Below, one piece after another: positions 17,626 through 27,257 of a stretch of 64,000 bases of DNA. This stretch comes from Lewinellaceae bacterium. GTDB taxonomy: Bacteria; Bacteroidota; Bacteroidia; Chitinophagales; Saprospiraceae. The position numbers were made by a program, and so were the translations under genes. The notes under the pieces are model-generated. The model was given only the letters and a program-made list of their open reading frames with translations. It ran no database searches and was not told the DNA's origin. Positions within the stretch are counted from its first letter, which is position 1; each line of letters starts with the position of its first letter. The DNA lies in NCBI GenBank assembly GCA_020636355.1, contig JACJYB010000019.1, positions 1 to 64,000 of the forward strand, read 5' to 3'.

Positions 17626-19491
17626 TTAATTCGGAATATGAACAATTTTGAATTGCTGCCATAGCTTATTCTCCCGGACCCGTAGCCAATACAGACCGGC
17701 AGGAAGTGTATGCAAAGGAATATGCAGGGATTGTTGAATAGTACTTCCTTTTAGAACGGAAATTCCAGCCGGATTGATCACTTCCCACTGCATTTTAACG
17801 TTATTGGATCTTTCAAATGTGATGCTTTCGCTGGCGGGGTTGGGGAAAACGAAACCGGCGGTTCGAGGTATCGCTGCTCTTGCGGTAGTCGAATCAACCA
17901 CAAACCCCACAGCATCCAATGCCGGACCTATTTCCGGACTGGTCATAAAGGTTTTCCATAATAATTGTGATCGGTAGTTTTCAATCATTCCTATAATCGG
18001 CCCCTGATCAATCGCCAGGTAACTGGATGCCACCCAATTCTCACGATCACTAAATGCATCATAAAATCCCATGGGTCCCCATAACCGGTCTCCGCGTACG
18101 CGGTAGAAGTTTTTTAACGCTTCCAAGGATTCCTCCGGCGAATAGGGCATACTGGAAAGGGCTGCCGTTGGGGTGATGGTCCCATTATCATTGGTGGGTG
18201 AATGGGCCGAATAACCATAAGGGTCATCGCTCGCAGTTAATCCCCAGCAGGATGCACTGTACCCGGCAAAATGTTTAGGATTCACCGCGCAATACTCGCG
18301 GTTGATCAAACTTTGTCTTTGGCTATGGATAAAGTAATTGGTGTACTGATCCCGTACAAACCGAGGATCCAACCCAAGGAATGAATAATGAGTAAAAAAC
18401 AACGGGCCTCCATATTCTGGTCCGATATCCAAATGATAACCAAAGTGATCTTGTGAATGGACATAACTTCCTCCAGCCCAACCACGCTGATACAATCTTG
18501 CCGGTACTGGATGTGTTGGTGAAGCAATGGCCAGAATATAAATGATCATGGCCTCATTCCAGCCCCGGATAGGCAGGTTAATTGCAAATTGATTGTTGGG
18601 CGACCAATGCCAATACAAAACATCCTCCACGGTCTTCCGGTACCAATTCCAATCCACTTCCCCATACATCTTGGTAATCTTCTCCCGGAGAACTACCTCG
18701 TTGGGGCTGTTTCCCTGGAAATATTGGCGTGCAGTAAGCAAGCCTTCAAACAAGAAAGCGGTTTCAACCAGGTCCCCTCCATCATCTTTTGGACTGAAAG
18801 GAATGGTTCTGCCTGTTTTGCCGTTCATCCAGTGAGGGAATGCTCCTCTAAAGCGATCAGCCCCTTCTAAAAAGAGAACCATCTTAAGCAGTCGCTTCAA
18901 CCCGGATTCCCATGGTATCCATCCTCTATCTATACCAACCAGGATAGCCATAACACCAAATCCAGTCCCTCCGGTGGTTACCAAATCCCCGCTGGAGTTG
19001 CGCTCTCTCGCCATTCCGGAGACCGGATGACCAAAATCCCAGAAGTACCGTAATGAATAGCGCTGAACCATTTCGAGCAAGGCATCATCATCGGCGGAAA
19101 TGGTTTGCACTCTGAGTGTATCAGAAGTTTGAAGAATGGCGCCCAGAAAATCCACCTTAGCGACAAAATAATCAAATTGATTACTCTGCTGATCAGGGCC
19201 TACAAAGTCCAAAGCCATGGTATCCGATGGGAATAAGGTCTGTTGGGTGGTGAATCCGCTTTCGTTGACTTGACGGTAAACCTTGTAATACTGAAACGAA
19301 CCCAAGGAGTCATCCCGCCAAATCAATTCAATGTGACTATCGTAGGCCGTGGGGATAAGTTGGATACCAGCACGGACATGATGCTGCGTTAGGATGAGTA
19401 ATATTACCGGAAGCCATATACGGAATAACATCCATTCCACTGAGGCTGCTATGCTCAAACTCCTGATCCTGCGTGGCAGACTTTCGGTCAT
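17626..19491 (-). CDS. Secreted glycoamylase-fold (GH144-like) glucanase with T9SS sorting domain
   Basis: This 621-residue protein has a hydrophobic leader (RIWLPVILLILTQHHVRA, residues 24-41), an FN3-like module (about 43-130) and a glycoamylase catalytic domain (135-530). A T9SS type A sorting domain (548-621, FVFPNPASESITFERSN) closes it. Catalytic-domain landmarks shared with the gene at 13408 are YSLRYFWDFGHPVSGMARERNSSG, TTGGTGFGVMAILVGIDRGWI, GWNEAMIIYILAIASPTHPVP, CWGLTASDDPYGY and GTITPTAALSSMPYSPEES. It is probably secreted and cuts the polymer outside the cell, while the lipoprotein paralogue acts at the membrane. Met21 (19431) is an alternative start directly before the signal sequence. 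Confidence 0.88.
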   Translation of the reverse strand: MTESLPRRIRSLSIAASVEWMLFRIWLPVILLILTQHHVRAGIQLIPTAYDSHIELIWRDDSLGSFQYYKVYRQVNESGFTTQQTLFPSDTMALDFVGPDQQSNQFDYFVAKVDFLGAILQTSDTLRVQTISADDDALLEMVQRYSLRYFWDFGHPVSGMARERNSSGDLVTTGGTGFGVMAILVGIDRGWIPWESGLKRLLKMVLFLEGADRFRGAFPHWMNGKTGRTIPFSPKDDGGDLVETAFLFEGLLTARQYFQGNSPNEVVLREKITKMYGEVDWNWYRKTVEDVLYWHWSPNNQFAINLPIRGWNEAMIIYILAIASPTHPVPARLYQRGWAGGSYVHSQDHFGYHLDIGPEYGGPLFFTHYSFLGLDPRFVRDQYTNYFIHSQRQSLINREYCAVNPKHFAGYSASCWGLTASDDPYGYSAHSPTNDNGTITPTAALSSMPYSPEESLEALKNFYRVRGDRLWGPMGFYDAFSDRENWVASSYLAIDQGPIIGMIENYRSQLLWKTFMTSPEIGPALDAVGFVVDSTTARAAIPRTAGFVFPNPASESITFERSNNVKMQWEVINPAGISVLKGSTIQQSLHIPLHTLPAGLYWLRVRENKLWQQFKIVHIPN

Positions 19492-19748
19492 ATAGATTTA
19501 GCTCTTATCCGACGAAACAACCTAATAAATGTAGTTGTTCAAACTAGCACAACCAATAATTACACCTCACTCTGACTACGCCATTGATAAAAAAGTGTGA
19601 TGCATAGTACCTTTGGAAAATGTGAGCCATCCGCTTCGATACAAATACAAAACATGATTATTAACAACAATTACACATAATACAATGTAATATATATATA
19701 AGTGAATATTGTGCAACTGAGATTATTCACCTCATCGTGCAGAGATTT
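19492..19748. promoter_or_regulatory. Gap upstream of the GH144-first operon
   Basis: This 257-base gap is AT-rich and contains an alternating AT run at 19690-19699. It should carry the operon promoter and the binding site of the neighbouring regulator. I could not find a clear TAnnTTTG match or a convincing palindrome, so no site is assigned. Confidence 0.3.
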
Positions 19749-22499
19749 TTAAAATTGAAGCAGGTACTCTACCAGGTTTTCGTCATTAGCCAGTCCCAAT
19801 TTGCTTCTTAGACGGTACCGCTTATTTTCTACGCCCCGCAAACTGATGTTTAACAAGGGTGCAATTTCTTTTGAAGTGAGATTCATCTTTAGGTAAGCGG
19901 CCAGTCGTAAGTCACCGGGAGTAAGGTCCGGGTTACGCTCCAGCAGTTTTTTAAGGAATGCTTCATGCACCTGATTGAAATTGGATTCAAACAATTCCCA
20001 GTCCTGTTCATTGGCGAGATGATGGTCGATAAGGTGTAGTAAATGCTGTTCATGGCGCAGATGGCTGGAATGGTGCTCCTTACGCATTTGCTGAATCTCC
20101 TCCTTTAACTGGGTTAATATTTCATTTTTACGGATCAGGTTAAAAGTAGTATTTGCCAGCTCCTTACTTTTATTAATGATGGCTGACTGCAATTGTTCGT
20201 TTCGGGCTTTGATCTCTTGTTGCTGTAGCTTCCTTGCTTTCTCCAGTTCCATCTTCCGTCGTTGCAATTCCAACCGATGGGCATGATACCGTTGCAAGCC
20301 AAACAAAATCAGAATACCGGATAATACAAAAAGTAATGCGGCCCAGGAACGCTGATACCAGGGCCTCAGGATAAGGACTTGCATGGAAGCTGTATCTGGG
20401 GAGGCGTTACTCTGAATTTCAAAGTGATACGTCCCGGGTGGAATGTTTGTAAGGAGTACTTCTGACTCCGCCTGCAATTCCGACCACTGCAATACATGGT
20501 CTGATTTACCAAACCGATATCTGAAATACGGAGAACGCCGAAAATAAGCATCATGAAAGCTAACCCGCAGATTATTAAGACTATATGGAATGGATTTCAG
20601 AGTTCCTGGCTCCGGTGCAAACCGGTACCCGGGATTATCCAGAGAGGTGACATAATTGATGCTTGGAGGCAAGTTAGGTATGGTATTTCGGGAGGGAATC
20701 TTTCGATCAAACAAGGCGTAACCATCTTCCAAACAAAACAAATAGCGATCGGTATCTACCGCAACAATTTGCTCATAGCCTGGTATAAGCCGGACTGGAA
20801 ATTGCTGGATAAGCACCGTATCCAGATAGTAGGCTACAAAATCACCATAATCTAAAAAATAATCCCCTGCTGTACCCCGGAGGTAACTGATATACTGAAA
20901 GCCCGGCTCCGGTCTAAAACGGCCGTCTTCTTCTGACCAAGAGACCCAATTTCGATCTGCGCCTACCAATATTTGCTTGTCCCGTTGTTGCAGATGAAGC
21001 TGATATTCAGTCGGCAACCCATCCGCTAAGGTAAATGATCGATGATTTAACACTTGCGTGCGATCCTCATTCAACCAAATGTGGAATAGCCCTTTTGTCG
21101 GACTTGCCGCCCATAGGCTTCCATCATCCGCCATGAGAATTTGGTTAACCGGATCTGAAAAGTTTCCAATTCTCGATACAAATTCCCAGCGTTGTCCATT
21201 CCACCGGTAGGTCGCTAAGCCGGTATAGGTTGCCTGAATCAATCGATTGGGATCATCCCGGACAGGAATCAGCGACCAGCCGCCGGCTTCACCGCTGATG
21301 GATTCCCACCGTCCGTCGGTTACGGTAAACGTACCATCGTTATGGCCTACCAATAACTGACTATTAAAGACCTGGACATCCCAGACTTGGCCTTGTGATC
21401 CTTCGACCAAATGGAATTCAGCGTCGGGTTCTTCCGGCCAGGGCCGAAAAAACAATCCGTGATTGGTGCCAACAAATAACTTGTTTTGAAAAACCTTCGC
21501 CGCATAAACGGTACCTAGCCCTCCCTGCTTATCCTGATAAAATGAGAGGGGATTATTTACGGCCACCAGATCAACCCCCTTGTCCAACGCAACCCACAAG
21601 TCATGGTAGTAATCTTCGTGAAGACCTAAAACCGTATTGTTTTGCAACCCATTCTCCTGATGAATGACGTATTCGACCGAGAGATCCGGTCGGAGTACAT
21701 AAACCCCATGACTAATGGTGCCAATGGCTACATTCCCGTTGGAAAGCGTTATGCCCAGGTTTATCTGGTGTACCTGAAAAAATGGATTGACCGGAGACAT
21801 TACCGGAGTGATCACACCATCTTTAAACCTGAAAAGGCCGGATTGACTGGTGCCGATCAACCAATCGCCGGGCTGGTCCAGAATAAATACGACCCGCTTA
21901 TCCGCGAAAAAAGCCGAGTTAGGCACCTCAAAAAAAGCATCATTTTCAAGACGATAGAGTCCCTGATGGATTACCGGCAAAATAAGTTGATCCCCTACCT
22001 GTTGCAGATACATCATATTACCGGGGGCGTTTAAAACGGTAACTTCCCCGTTCCGATAAACATAAAGGGTAGAAAACGACTGAAAATAGATCCCTCCAGG
22101 TGTAGCCAGGATTTTCCAGATCTCTTCGCGGTCGAATAGTGGATGGTGAACGAGTGAGTCCAACGGGTGATAGATCAACCGGTTTTCACGGTCTCTTTCC
22201 CAATATCCGAATGCTGCAAATCCACCGGTAAATAGCTTCCCATCCGGCGCACACACAACCGTTCGAACGGTTTGCTTGTGCGGTAAATAGTGCAATACCC
22301 AACGATTTCCGTCAAACTCGAGTAAGCCGGCGTTATTGGCGACAAAGATCCGGCCGTCCGTGGCAGCAGCAACCGACCAGTTCTGGTACTGTGCCTGGTA
22401 ATCTTCCTTGGTAAAATGACGAATAAGTGGAACCTCGGCACCTAAAAGTACCGGCACCAGTGCCAAGGCAACCATAAATCCTATTATTCGCCAATGCAT
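19749..22499 (-). CDS. Ligand-sensing transcriptional regulator (beta-propeller, Y_Y_Y, TM, LuxR-type HTH)
   Basis: This 916-residue regulator has a signal peptide (residues 1-21) and a periplasmic beta-propeller of Reg_prop-like repeats (25-600). A Y_Y_Y domain follows (about 645-725, NLRVSFHDAYFRRSPYFRYRFG), then a single membrane helix (WAALLFVLSGILILFGLQRY, about 730-750), a coiled coil (752-845) and a LuxR/GerE helix-turn-helix at the end (LTPGDLRLAAYLKMNLTSKEIAPLLNIS). It has no histidine kinase or receiver domain. The layout is that of hybrid two-component sensors of Bacteroidota, with the kinase replaced by a direct DNA-binding output. It lies directly upstream of the glucan-degrading genes and is the likely regulator of that locus. 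Confidence 0.88.
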   Translation of the reverse strand: MHWRIIGFMVALALVPVLLGAEVPLIRHFTKEDYQAQYQNWSVAAATDGRIFVANNAGLLEFDGNRWVLHYLPHKQTVRTVVCAPDGKLFTGGFAAFGYWERDRENRLIYHPLDSLVHHPLFDREEIWKILATPGGIYFQSFSTLYVYRNGEVTVLNAPGNMMYLQQVGDQLILPVIHQGLYRLENDAFFEVPNSAFFADKRVVFILDQPGDWLIGTSQSGLFRFKDGVITPVMSPVNPFFQVHQINLGITLSNGNVAIGTISHGVYVLRPDLSVEYVIHQENGLQNNTVLGLHEDYYHDLWVALDKGVDLVAVNNPLSFYQDKQGGLGTVYAAKVFQNKLFVGTNHGLFFRPWPEEPDAEFHLVEGSQGQVWDVQVFNSQLLVGHNDGTFTVTDGRWESISGEAGGWSLIPVRDDPNRLIQATYTGLATYRWNGQRWEFVSRIGNFSDPVNQILMADDGSLWAASPTKGLFHIWLNEDRTQVLNHRSFTLADGLPTEYQLHLQQRDKQILVGADRNWVSWSEEDGRFRPEPGFQYISYLRGTAGDYFLDYGDFVAYYLDTVLIQQFPVRLIPGYEQIVAVDTDRYLFCLEDGYALFDRKIPSRNTIPNLPPSINYVTSLDNPGYRFAPEPGTLKSIPYSLNNLRVSFHDAYFRRSPYFRYRFGKSDHVLQWSELQAESEVLLTNIPPGTYHFEIQSNASPDTASMQVLILRPWYQRSWAALLFVLSGILILFGLQRYHAHRLELQRRKMELEKARKLQQQEIKARNEQLQSAIINKSKELANTTFNLIRKNEILTQLKEEIQQMRKEHHSSHLRHEQHLLHLIDHHLANEQDWELFESNFNQVHEAFLKKLLERNPDLTPGDLRLAAYLKMNLTSKEIAPLLNISLRGVENKRYRLRSKLGLANDENLVEYLLQF

Positions 22500-22646
22500 A
22501 CAGTTCCGAGATGAATATTAAAAGATACAAATTATCCTCTACCTGGCTGATTTGAACAGTTACTAATGGACTTCTCACGAATCCTCCGGGCAACCCCGCT
22601 TCATCTAGCCATAATTTGACTATTTTTCGGGTTACAATGTAACACC

Positions 22647-23693
22647 ATGAAGACATCTAAAAAAGGGTTGCCTCCCGGAACCATTGTATATACCGGCGAT
22701 CAAAAAGTTGAGAAAACCATGATCAATGTGTATCTCTATAGCCAGGAGCGCATTGAGGTGGTGAAAGAAGTGCAACTGGATGACCTGGATGGTCTTCTCA
22801 AGCGCGAAGATTGCATTAGCTGGGTGGATATCCGCGGTTTGCATGATATTGAATTGCTTCAGCGAATTGGGAAAGAAGCAGAAATTCATCCACTCATCAT
22901 GGAAGATATTGCCGATGTACATCAGCGGCCAAAATATGAGTCCCTGGAAAACGGGGCATTCCTGGTCCTCCAGGCCATGTATTTTAATAAGCACGATCTT
23001 TTCAGGAGTGAGCAGGTTTCCATGTACGTTACGCCCTATTATCTGATCAGTTTTCAGGAAAAAAAGGAAGACGTTTTTGAAACGGTCAAGTTGAGGTTGA
23101 TTGAAAACCGGGGTATCATTCGCCAAAAAGCTACAGACTACCTGGCTTATTCATTGATTGATGTGATTGTCGATGATTACTTTGAAACGCTGGATAAACT
23201 GGAAACCCGCGTATTTGCCATCGAGCAGGATATTCTTGATAACAAGACCGACGATATCAAAGAGCGGCTCCATGCAGCCAGAGCTATTCTGGTCAAAATG
23301 AGTAAGTCCGTTTTACCCTGGCGCGACGCGGTATTAAAGACCATGAAACTGGACGATCTAACATTCGGTGAGTCAGTACTCCCCTATTTGCGCGATCTGT
23401 ACGATCATACCGTGCAGGTCATTGACCGCCAGGAAACACTAAGAGATATCATCAATGGCCTAAGGGACCTCTATCATTCGGAATTGAACCTGGCCATGAA
23501 TAAAATCATGCAGGTACTCACCATTATTTCGACCATCTTTATTCCGCTTACCTTTTTAGTTGGGGTTTATGGGATGAATTTTGAAAACATTCCCGAGCTC
23601 AAGTGGAAGTTTGGGTATCCGCTGGTTTGGGTTGTCATGGTCATGATGGCTTTGCTTCTGCTAAAATGGTTTAAAAGGAAGAAATGGTTCTAG
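22647..23693 (+). CDS. corA: CorA family magnesium/cobalt transporter
   Basis: This 348-residue protein has a soluble N-terminal CorA domain, a long helical stalk (about 170-290) and two C-terminal membrane helices. The first helix ends in the signature YGMNFENIPEL (GMN motif, about 309-319), which forms the ion selectivity loop. The positively charged tail WFKRKKWF is typical of CorA. It is transcribed away from the regulator at 22499 and ends four bases before a P-type ATPase, so both are likely one operon for divalent cation homeostasis. Substrate choice among Mg, Co and Ni cannot be decided from sequence. Confidence 0.93.
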   Translation: MKTSKKGLPPGTIVYTGDQKVEKTMINVYLYSQERIEVVKEVQLDDLDGLLKREDCISWVDIRGLHDIELLQRIGKEAEIHPLIMEDIADVHQRPKYESLENGAFLVLQAMYFNKHDLFRSEQVSMYVTPYYLISFQEKKEDVFETVKLRLIENRGIIRQKATDYLAYSLIDVIVDDYFETLDKLETRVFAIEQDILDNKTDDIKERLHAARAILVKMSKSVLPWRDAVLKTMKLDDLTFGESVLPYLRDLYDHTVQVIDRQETLRDIINGLRDLYHSELNLAMNKIMQVLTIISTIFIPLTFLVGVYGMNFENIPELKWKFGYPLVWVVMVMMALLLLKWFKRKKWF

Positions 23694-23697
23694 GCTC

Positions 23698-26187
23698 ATG
23701 AGTGAGGACTCCATCCCTTTATTGCAGGAATTTCCTGGTCTTTCGTCGAAAGAAGTAGCCATGCAACAGCAGGTTCATGGTTATAATCGAGGAGGAAAAT
23801 CGCCTAATCAGGCATTGGAATTAATCATCGACATCTTCAAAGAGCCCATGATTATTCTTCTGCTGGTTGCCTGTTCGATTTATTTCGTTCTATCGGAATG
23901 GTCCGAGGCTTTTACCATGCTGGGGGCAATTTTATTTGTTGCCGGTATCAGTCTTTTCCAGGATTACCGCAGCCAACGAGCCGTTAAGGCGCTCCAACAG
24001 ATGACCATGACTAAAGCAAAAGTCGTAAGGAACAACGCCTTAATCGAAATACCATCCGATGAGATCGTGGTTGGCGATACAGCAGTGATCGGAGAAGGCG
24101 ACCTGATTCCGGCTGATATGCAAATGCTTACCGATTTCGACCTGGCAGTCAATGAAGCCTTACTTACCGGAGAGTCCACCGACGTGGTCAAGCAACGAGG
24201 CGATCTTCTGTACCAGGGGACCATGGCTCTTCGTGGATATGCTTATGCCCGTGTTTCAGCAATCGGCACTAAAACCAGACTGGCGGCGATCGAGCACTCA
24301 CTGGGTACTGTCCGGCAGGCTGAGACACCGCTTCAGGCTCAGGTAAGGAAATTTGTCCGATTGATGGTCATCGCCGGATCGCTTGCTTTTCTTCTCGTTT
24401 GGGGCTACAAATCCTGGGAAACCGGTAGCATTATTCATGGATTATTGCATGGCCTCACTATGGCCATGAGTGTAATTCCCGAAGAAATTCCGGTCGCGAT
24501 GACGACATTCCTGGCATTAGGTGCCTACCGGTTACTTAAAATCCACATCATTGCACGTCAGCCCCAGTCCGTGGAAACCCTCGGTTCCGCAACGGTAATT
24601 TGTGTAGACAAGACCGGCACGCTTACAAAGAACCTGATGCAGGTAGCACGAACCTGGGATGCCGAAACCGCAAAAATTACTGATTTTAATGCCCATCCGG
24701 AATACAGTCCGGTGCTTGAATATGCGATGTGGTCCAGCGAACGCTCCCCATTTGACCCCATGGAAACCTCCATTCATCAATGGTATTCAACCTTGGCTCA
24801 AAATGATGAACGGACCGGGGCAACTATGTTAAAGGATTTTCCTCTGGCCGGGTCGCCTCCCGTGATGACTCACCTGTTTGATTTGCCGGACCGTGGAATC
24901 ATAACCGCAATAAAAGGTGGCTTGGAAACGGTGTTGAAACGATCCAATGTCAGCGCTACTATCGAAGCTGAAGCCTGGGCGGTGAGCAGGAAATTTGCTT
25001 CGCAAGGATTTCGGGTCCTGGGTGTGGGCAAAGGAATTTGGAATCAAGATCAATTACCGGAAAAGCCTGAAGAAATGACATTCACTTTTTTGGGGATCAT
25101 TGCGTTTTCGGATCCTCCCGAAACACACATTCCAGGCGTTATCCAATCCTTCCACGAAGCTGGGGTGCAAGTAAAAATGATCACGGGCGATTACTTAGAA
25201 ACCGCACAATCCGTTGCATCCACGGTAGGCATTCCGCATCTCGTCACCTTAACCGGATTGCAATTACAATCCATGAACGATCAATCGTTAAGTGAGGCGG
25301 TCCAGAAGACCAGTGTTTTTGCCCGGATCTATCCGGAAGCCAAATTACGAATCGTCCAGGCGTTGCGGGCAGTCGGTGAAGTTGTTGCCATGACCGGTGA
25401 CGGCGTAAATGACGCCCCGGCCCTCAAAGCAGCCGATATTGGAGTCGCGATGGGAAAAAGGGGAACTGAGGTAGCCAAAGGCGCTGCAGGATTGGTATTA
25501 AGCGATGATGACCTGGCCCATATGGTCGACGCGATCTATTTGGGCCGCCGGATTCACGCGAATCTGAAAAAGGCAATTCGTTACATCATCTCGATTCATA
25601 TTCCGATCATTTCCCTGATTGTTCTCAATCAGTTTATTCCATTCTTACCGGAAACATTGTTCTCCCCCGTGCACGTCATTTTCCTTGAATTGATTATGGG
25701 CCCGACCTGTTCAATTATTTATGAAAATGAACCGACGAGTAAGCAGGAATTGAAGCAACCAACCAGGCAACGACGAAATGCATCCCTATTACAGGGTAAA
25801 CCATTGACGATTACCATATTGCAGGGATTGTTGATCACCTTAGCGTGTGTGATCGCCGGCTACTGGGCAGATCAGAAAGGATACCATGAAACGTTGCAAA
25901 GAACCTTGATCTTCAGTACTCTGGTGTTTTCAAATGTCTTTCTGACACTGGTCAACCGGTCTTTTCAGCAGTCCATCAGACATACGCTGTTACGCCCTAA
26001 CCTTTTGATTCCTGCCATTCTAATCGTGTCCCTTCTCCTGTGGGCAGGGACGGTGACCGTGCCAGTGATGCAACAGATTTTTGAGTTTTCTTCCATTCAT
26101 GCATCGGATCTGATGATCCCGGTAGCGCTGGCATTCCTTGGCACGCTTTGGATAGAGCCATTCAAGGGGACCCGGTTTATAGAGTAA
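23698..26187 (+). CDS. Cation-translocating P-type ATPase (calcium-pump-like)
   Basis: This 829-residue P-type ATPase has all core motifs. These are the actuator loop LLTGES (about residue 156), the M4 motif IPEEIP (about 261), the phosphorylation site DKTGTLT (about 304), MITGDYLETA, and the hinge MTGDGVNDAPALKAADIGVAMG (about 565). An N-terminal cation ATPase domain and a C-terminal four-helix domain are present. The M4 motif PEEIP and the M6 segment ELIMGPTCSIIYENEP resemble a bacterial calcium-pump-like branch rather than heavy-metal (CPx) pumps, and no N-terminal metal-binding domain is seen. It follows corA by four bases. Calcium or magnesium is likely, but the ion is inferred. Confidence 0.88.
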   Translation: MSEDSIPLLQEFPGLSSKEVAMQQQVHGYNRGGKSPNQALELIIDIFKEPMIILLLVACSIYFVLSEWSEAFTMLGAILFVAGISLFQDYRSQRAVKALQQMTMTKAKVVRNNALIEIPSDEIVVGDTAVIGEGDLIPADMQMLTDFDLAVNEALLTGESTDVVKQRGDLLYQGTMALRGYAYARVSAIGTKTRLAAIEHSLGTVRQAETPLQAQVRKFVRLMVIAGSLAFLLVWGYKSWETGSIIHGLLHGLTMAMSVIPEEIPVAMTTFLALGAYRLLKIHIIARQPQSVETLGSATVICVDKTGTLTKNLMQVARTWDAETAKITDFNAHPEYSPVLEYAMWSSERSPFDPMETSIHQWYSTLAQNDERTGATMLKDFPLAGSPPVMTHLFDLPDRGIITAIKGGLETVLKRSNVSATIEAEAWAVSRKFASQGFRVLGVGKGIWNQDQLPEKPEEMTFTFLGIIAFSDPPETHIPGVIQSFHEAGVQVKMITGDYLETAQSVASTVGIPHLVTLTGLQLQSMNDQSLSEAVQKTSVFARIYPEAKLRIVQALRAVGEVVAMTGDGVNDAPALKAADIGVAMGKRGTEVAKGAAGLVLSDDDLAHMVDAIYLGRRIHANLKKAIRYIISIHIPIISLIVLNQFIPFLPETLFSPVHVIFLELIMGPTCSIIYENEPTSKQELKQPTRQRRNASLLQGKPLTITILQGLLITLACVIAGYWADQKGYHETLQRTLIFSTLVFSNVFLTLVNRSFQQSIRHTLLRPNLLIPAILIVSLLLWAGTVTVPVMQQIFEFSSIHASDLMIPVALAFLGTLWIEPFKGTRFIE

Positions 26188-26264
26188 AGCTTCAATATAA
26201 GTGGGCTGGTGTAGCAGGACGACTTAAAATACGCTGATAAGGACTAATATTTTACTTCAAATCG

Positions 26265-27101
26265 CTAATACGTGCAAAGCTCAGGAGCATTTTTGACGTA
26301 ATAAGACTTATAGTTTTTAGCAGTGGGATCCTTGCAACCTACCAGGTTAAGTATCCGGATATTCCGAAATTGGACCGGATGGCTCTCAGCCTGGAGTGAA
26401 AAAAAGCCATGATCAACGGCCATACCATCTTTAAACAAATTGGCAAGTGCCGGATCAATACCTGAACCATCAATGGTCGGATGGTGATAACTCATCACGG
26501 TCTCACCATTAGCCTGGTGCTCGATCAGCGAGTCACCCAAAACGATATAGGTAGCTTTAACCCATTGATCTCCATGGTAAGTTGCAGAAGTAGAATTTGT
26601 GCAATGACGTTTGATCAGGTCATCCCCAAAGTAGATGTTCGTACCAGGTGTACATACGTTTTGAGTGGGGCGTTCGTGCGTTCCGTCGCCTCCAAGCAAC
26701 TGACCTTCAATCGAAATAGGAAAGTCCTGATCACGGGTCATGGTTTTTGGATCCTGCCCATGCAACATGGTACCGCTGTTTCGAAACGCCCAACCCGGGC
26801 CTCCCGGAACCTGATCTCCACGAAACCGGTATTCCAATTCAAGTATGTAATAAGAAAAAGAATGATTATAAAAAAGGTGTCCGAACTCGCCATGAAAATC
26901 CTTCCACTGATCGTAAGATACCGTCAACAATCCATCCTCCACTCTGAAGGTATTCCGGTAATTAACTCCCAGGTCAGAAAAAGTAAATTTGGGGACCCAG
27001 CCGGTCAGGTCTTTTCCATTAAAAAGCACTTCCCAATCTCCGGCTACCTGGGCCTGAAGTCCCTGAGTAAACAGAACCAAAATCAGTAAGATCTTTTTCA
27101 T
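26265..27101 (-). CDS. DUF1080 (3-keto-disaccharide hydrolase-like) secreted protein
   Basis: This 278-residue protein has a signal peptide (residues 1-17) and a DUF1080 concanavalin-like domain that begins with the family signature WEVLFNGKDLTGWVPK. ISIEGQLLGGDGTHERPTQNVC and HQANGETVMSYHHP are further family elements. Some DUF1080 members hydrolyse 3-keto-glycosides, but others have unknown roles. After the domain the protein ends in GCKDPTAKNYKSYY...CTY, a remnant of the short Cys-bounded GC.DP.A.NY tail repeat common in exported Bacteroidota proteins. No operon partner is obvious. Confidence 0.82.
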   Translation of the reverse strand: MKKILLILVLFTQGLQAQVAGDWEVLFNGKDLTGWVPKFTFSDLGVNYRNTFRVEDGLLTVSYDQWKDFHGEFGHLFYNHSFSYYILELEYRFRGDQVPGGPGWAFRNSGTMLHGQDPKTMTRDQDFPISIEGQLLGGDGTHERPTQNVCTPGTNIYFGDDLIKRHCTNSTSATYHGDQWVKATYIVLGDSLIEHQANGETVMSYHHPTIDGSGIDPALANLFKDGMAVDHGFFSLQAESHPVQFRNIRILNLVGCKDPTAKNYKSYYVKNAPELCTY

Positions 27102-27257
27102 TTTAATTGTCTATTTCTTGGCTTCTGAAATCAGCTGATTAATCTGGATCAAAGATCCGGGTTTGTACAACTAAGTTTCAATTTTGTTGATAAAGCTAAT
27201 CATTCGTATTAAAAATGCCGGTACGATAGCGTAGGCTACTTTGTTGAAATTCAGTCT

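Noticed and set aside
22632..23126. 164-codon ORF antisense to corA
   Set aside because: It lies fully within corA on the opposite strand and shows no domain features.
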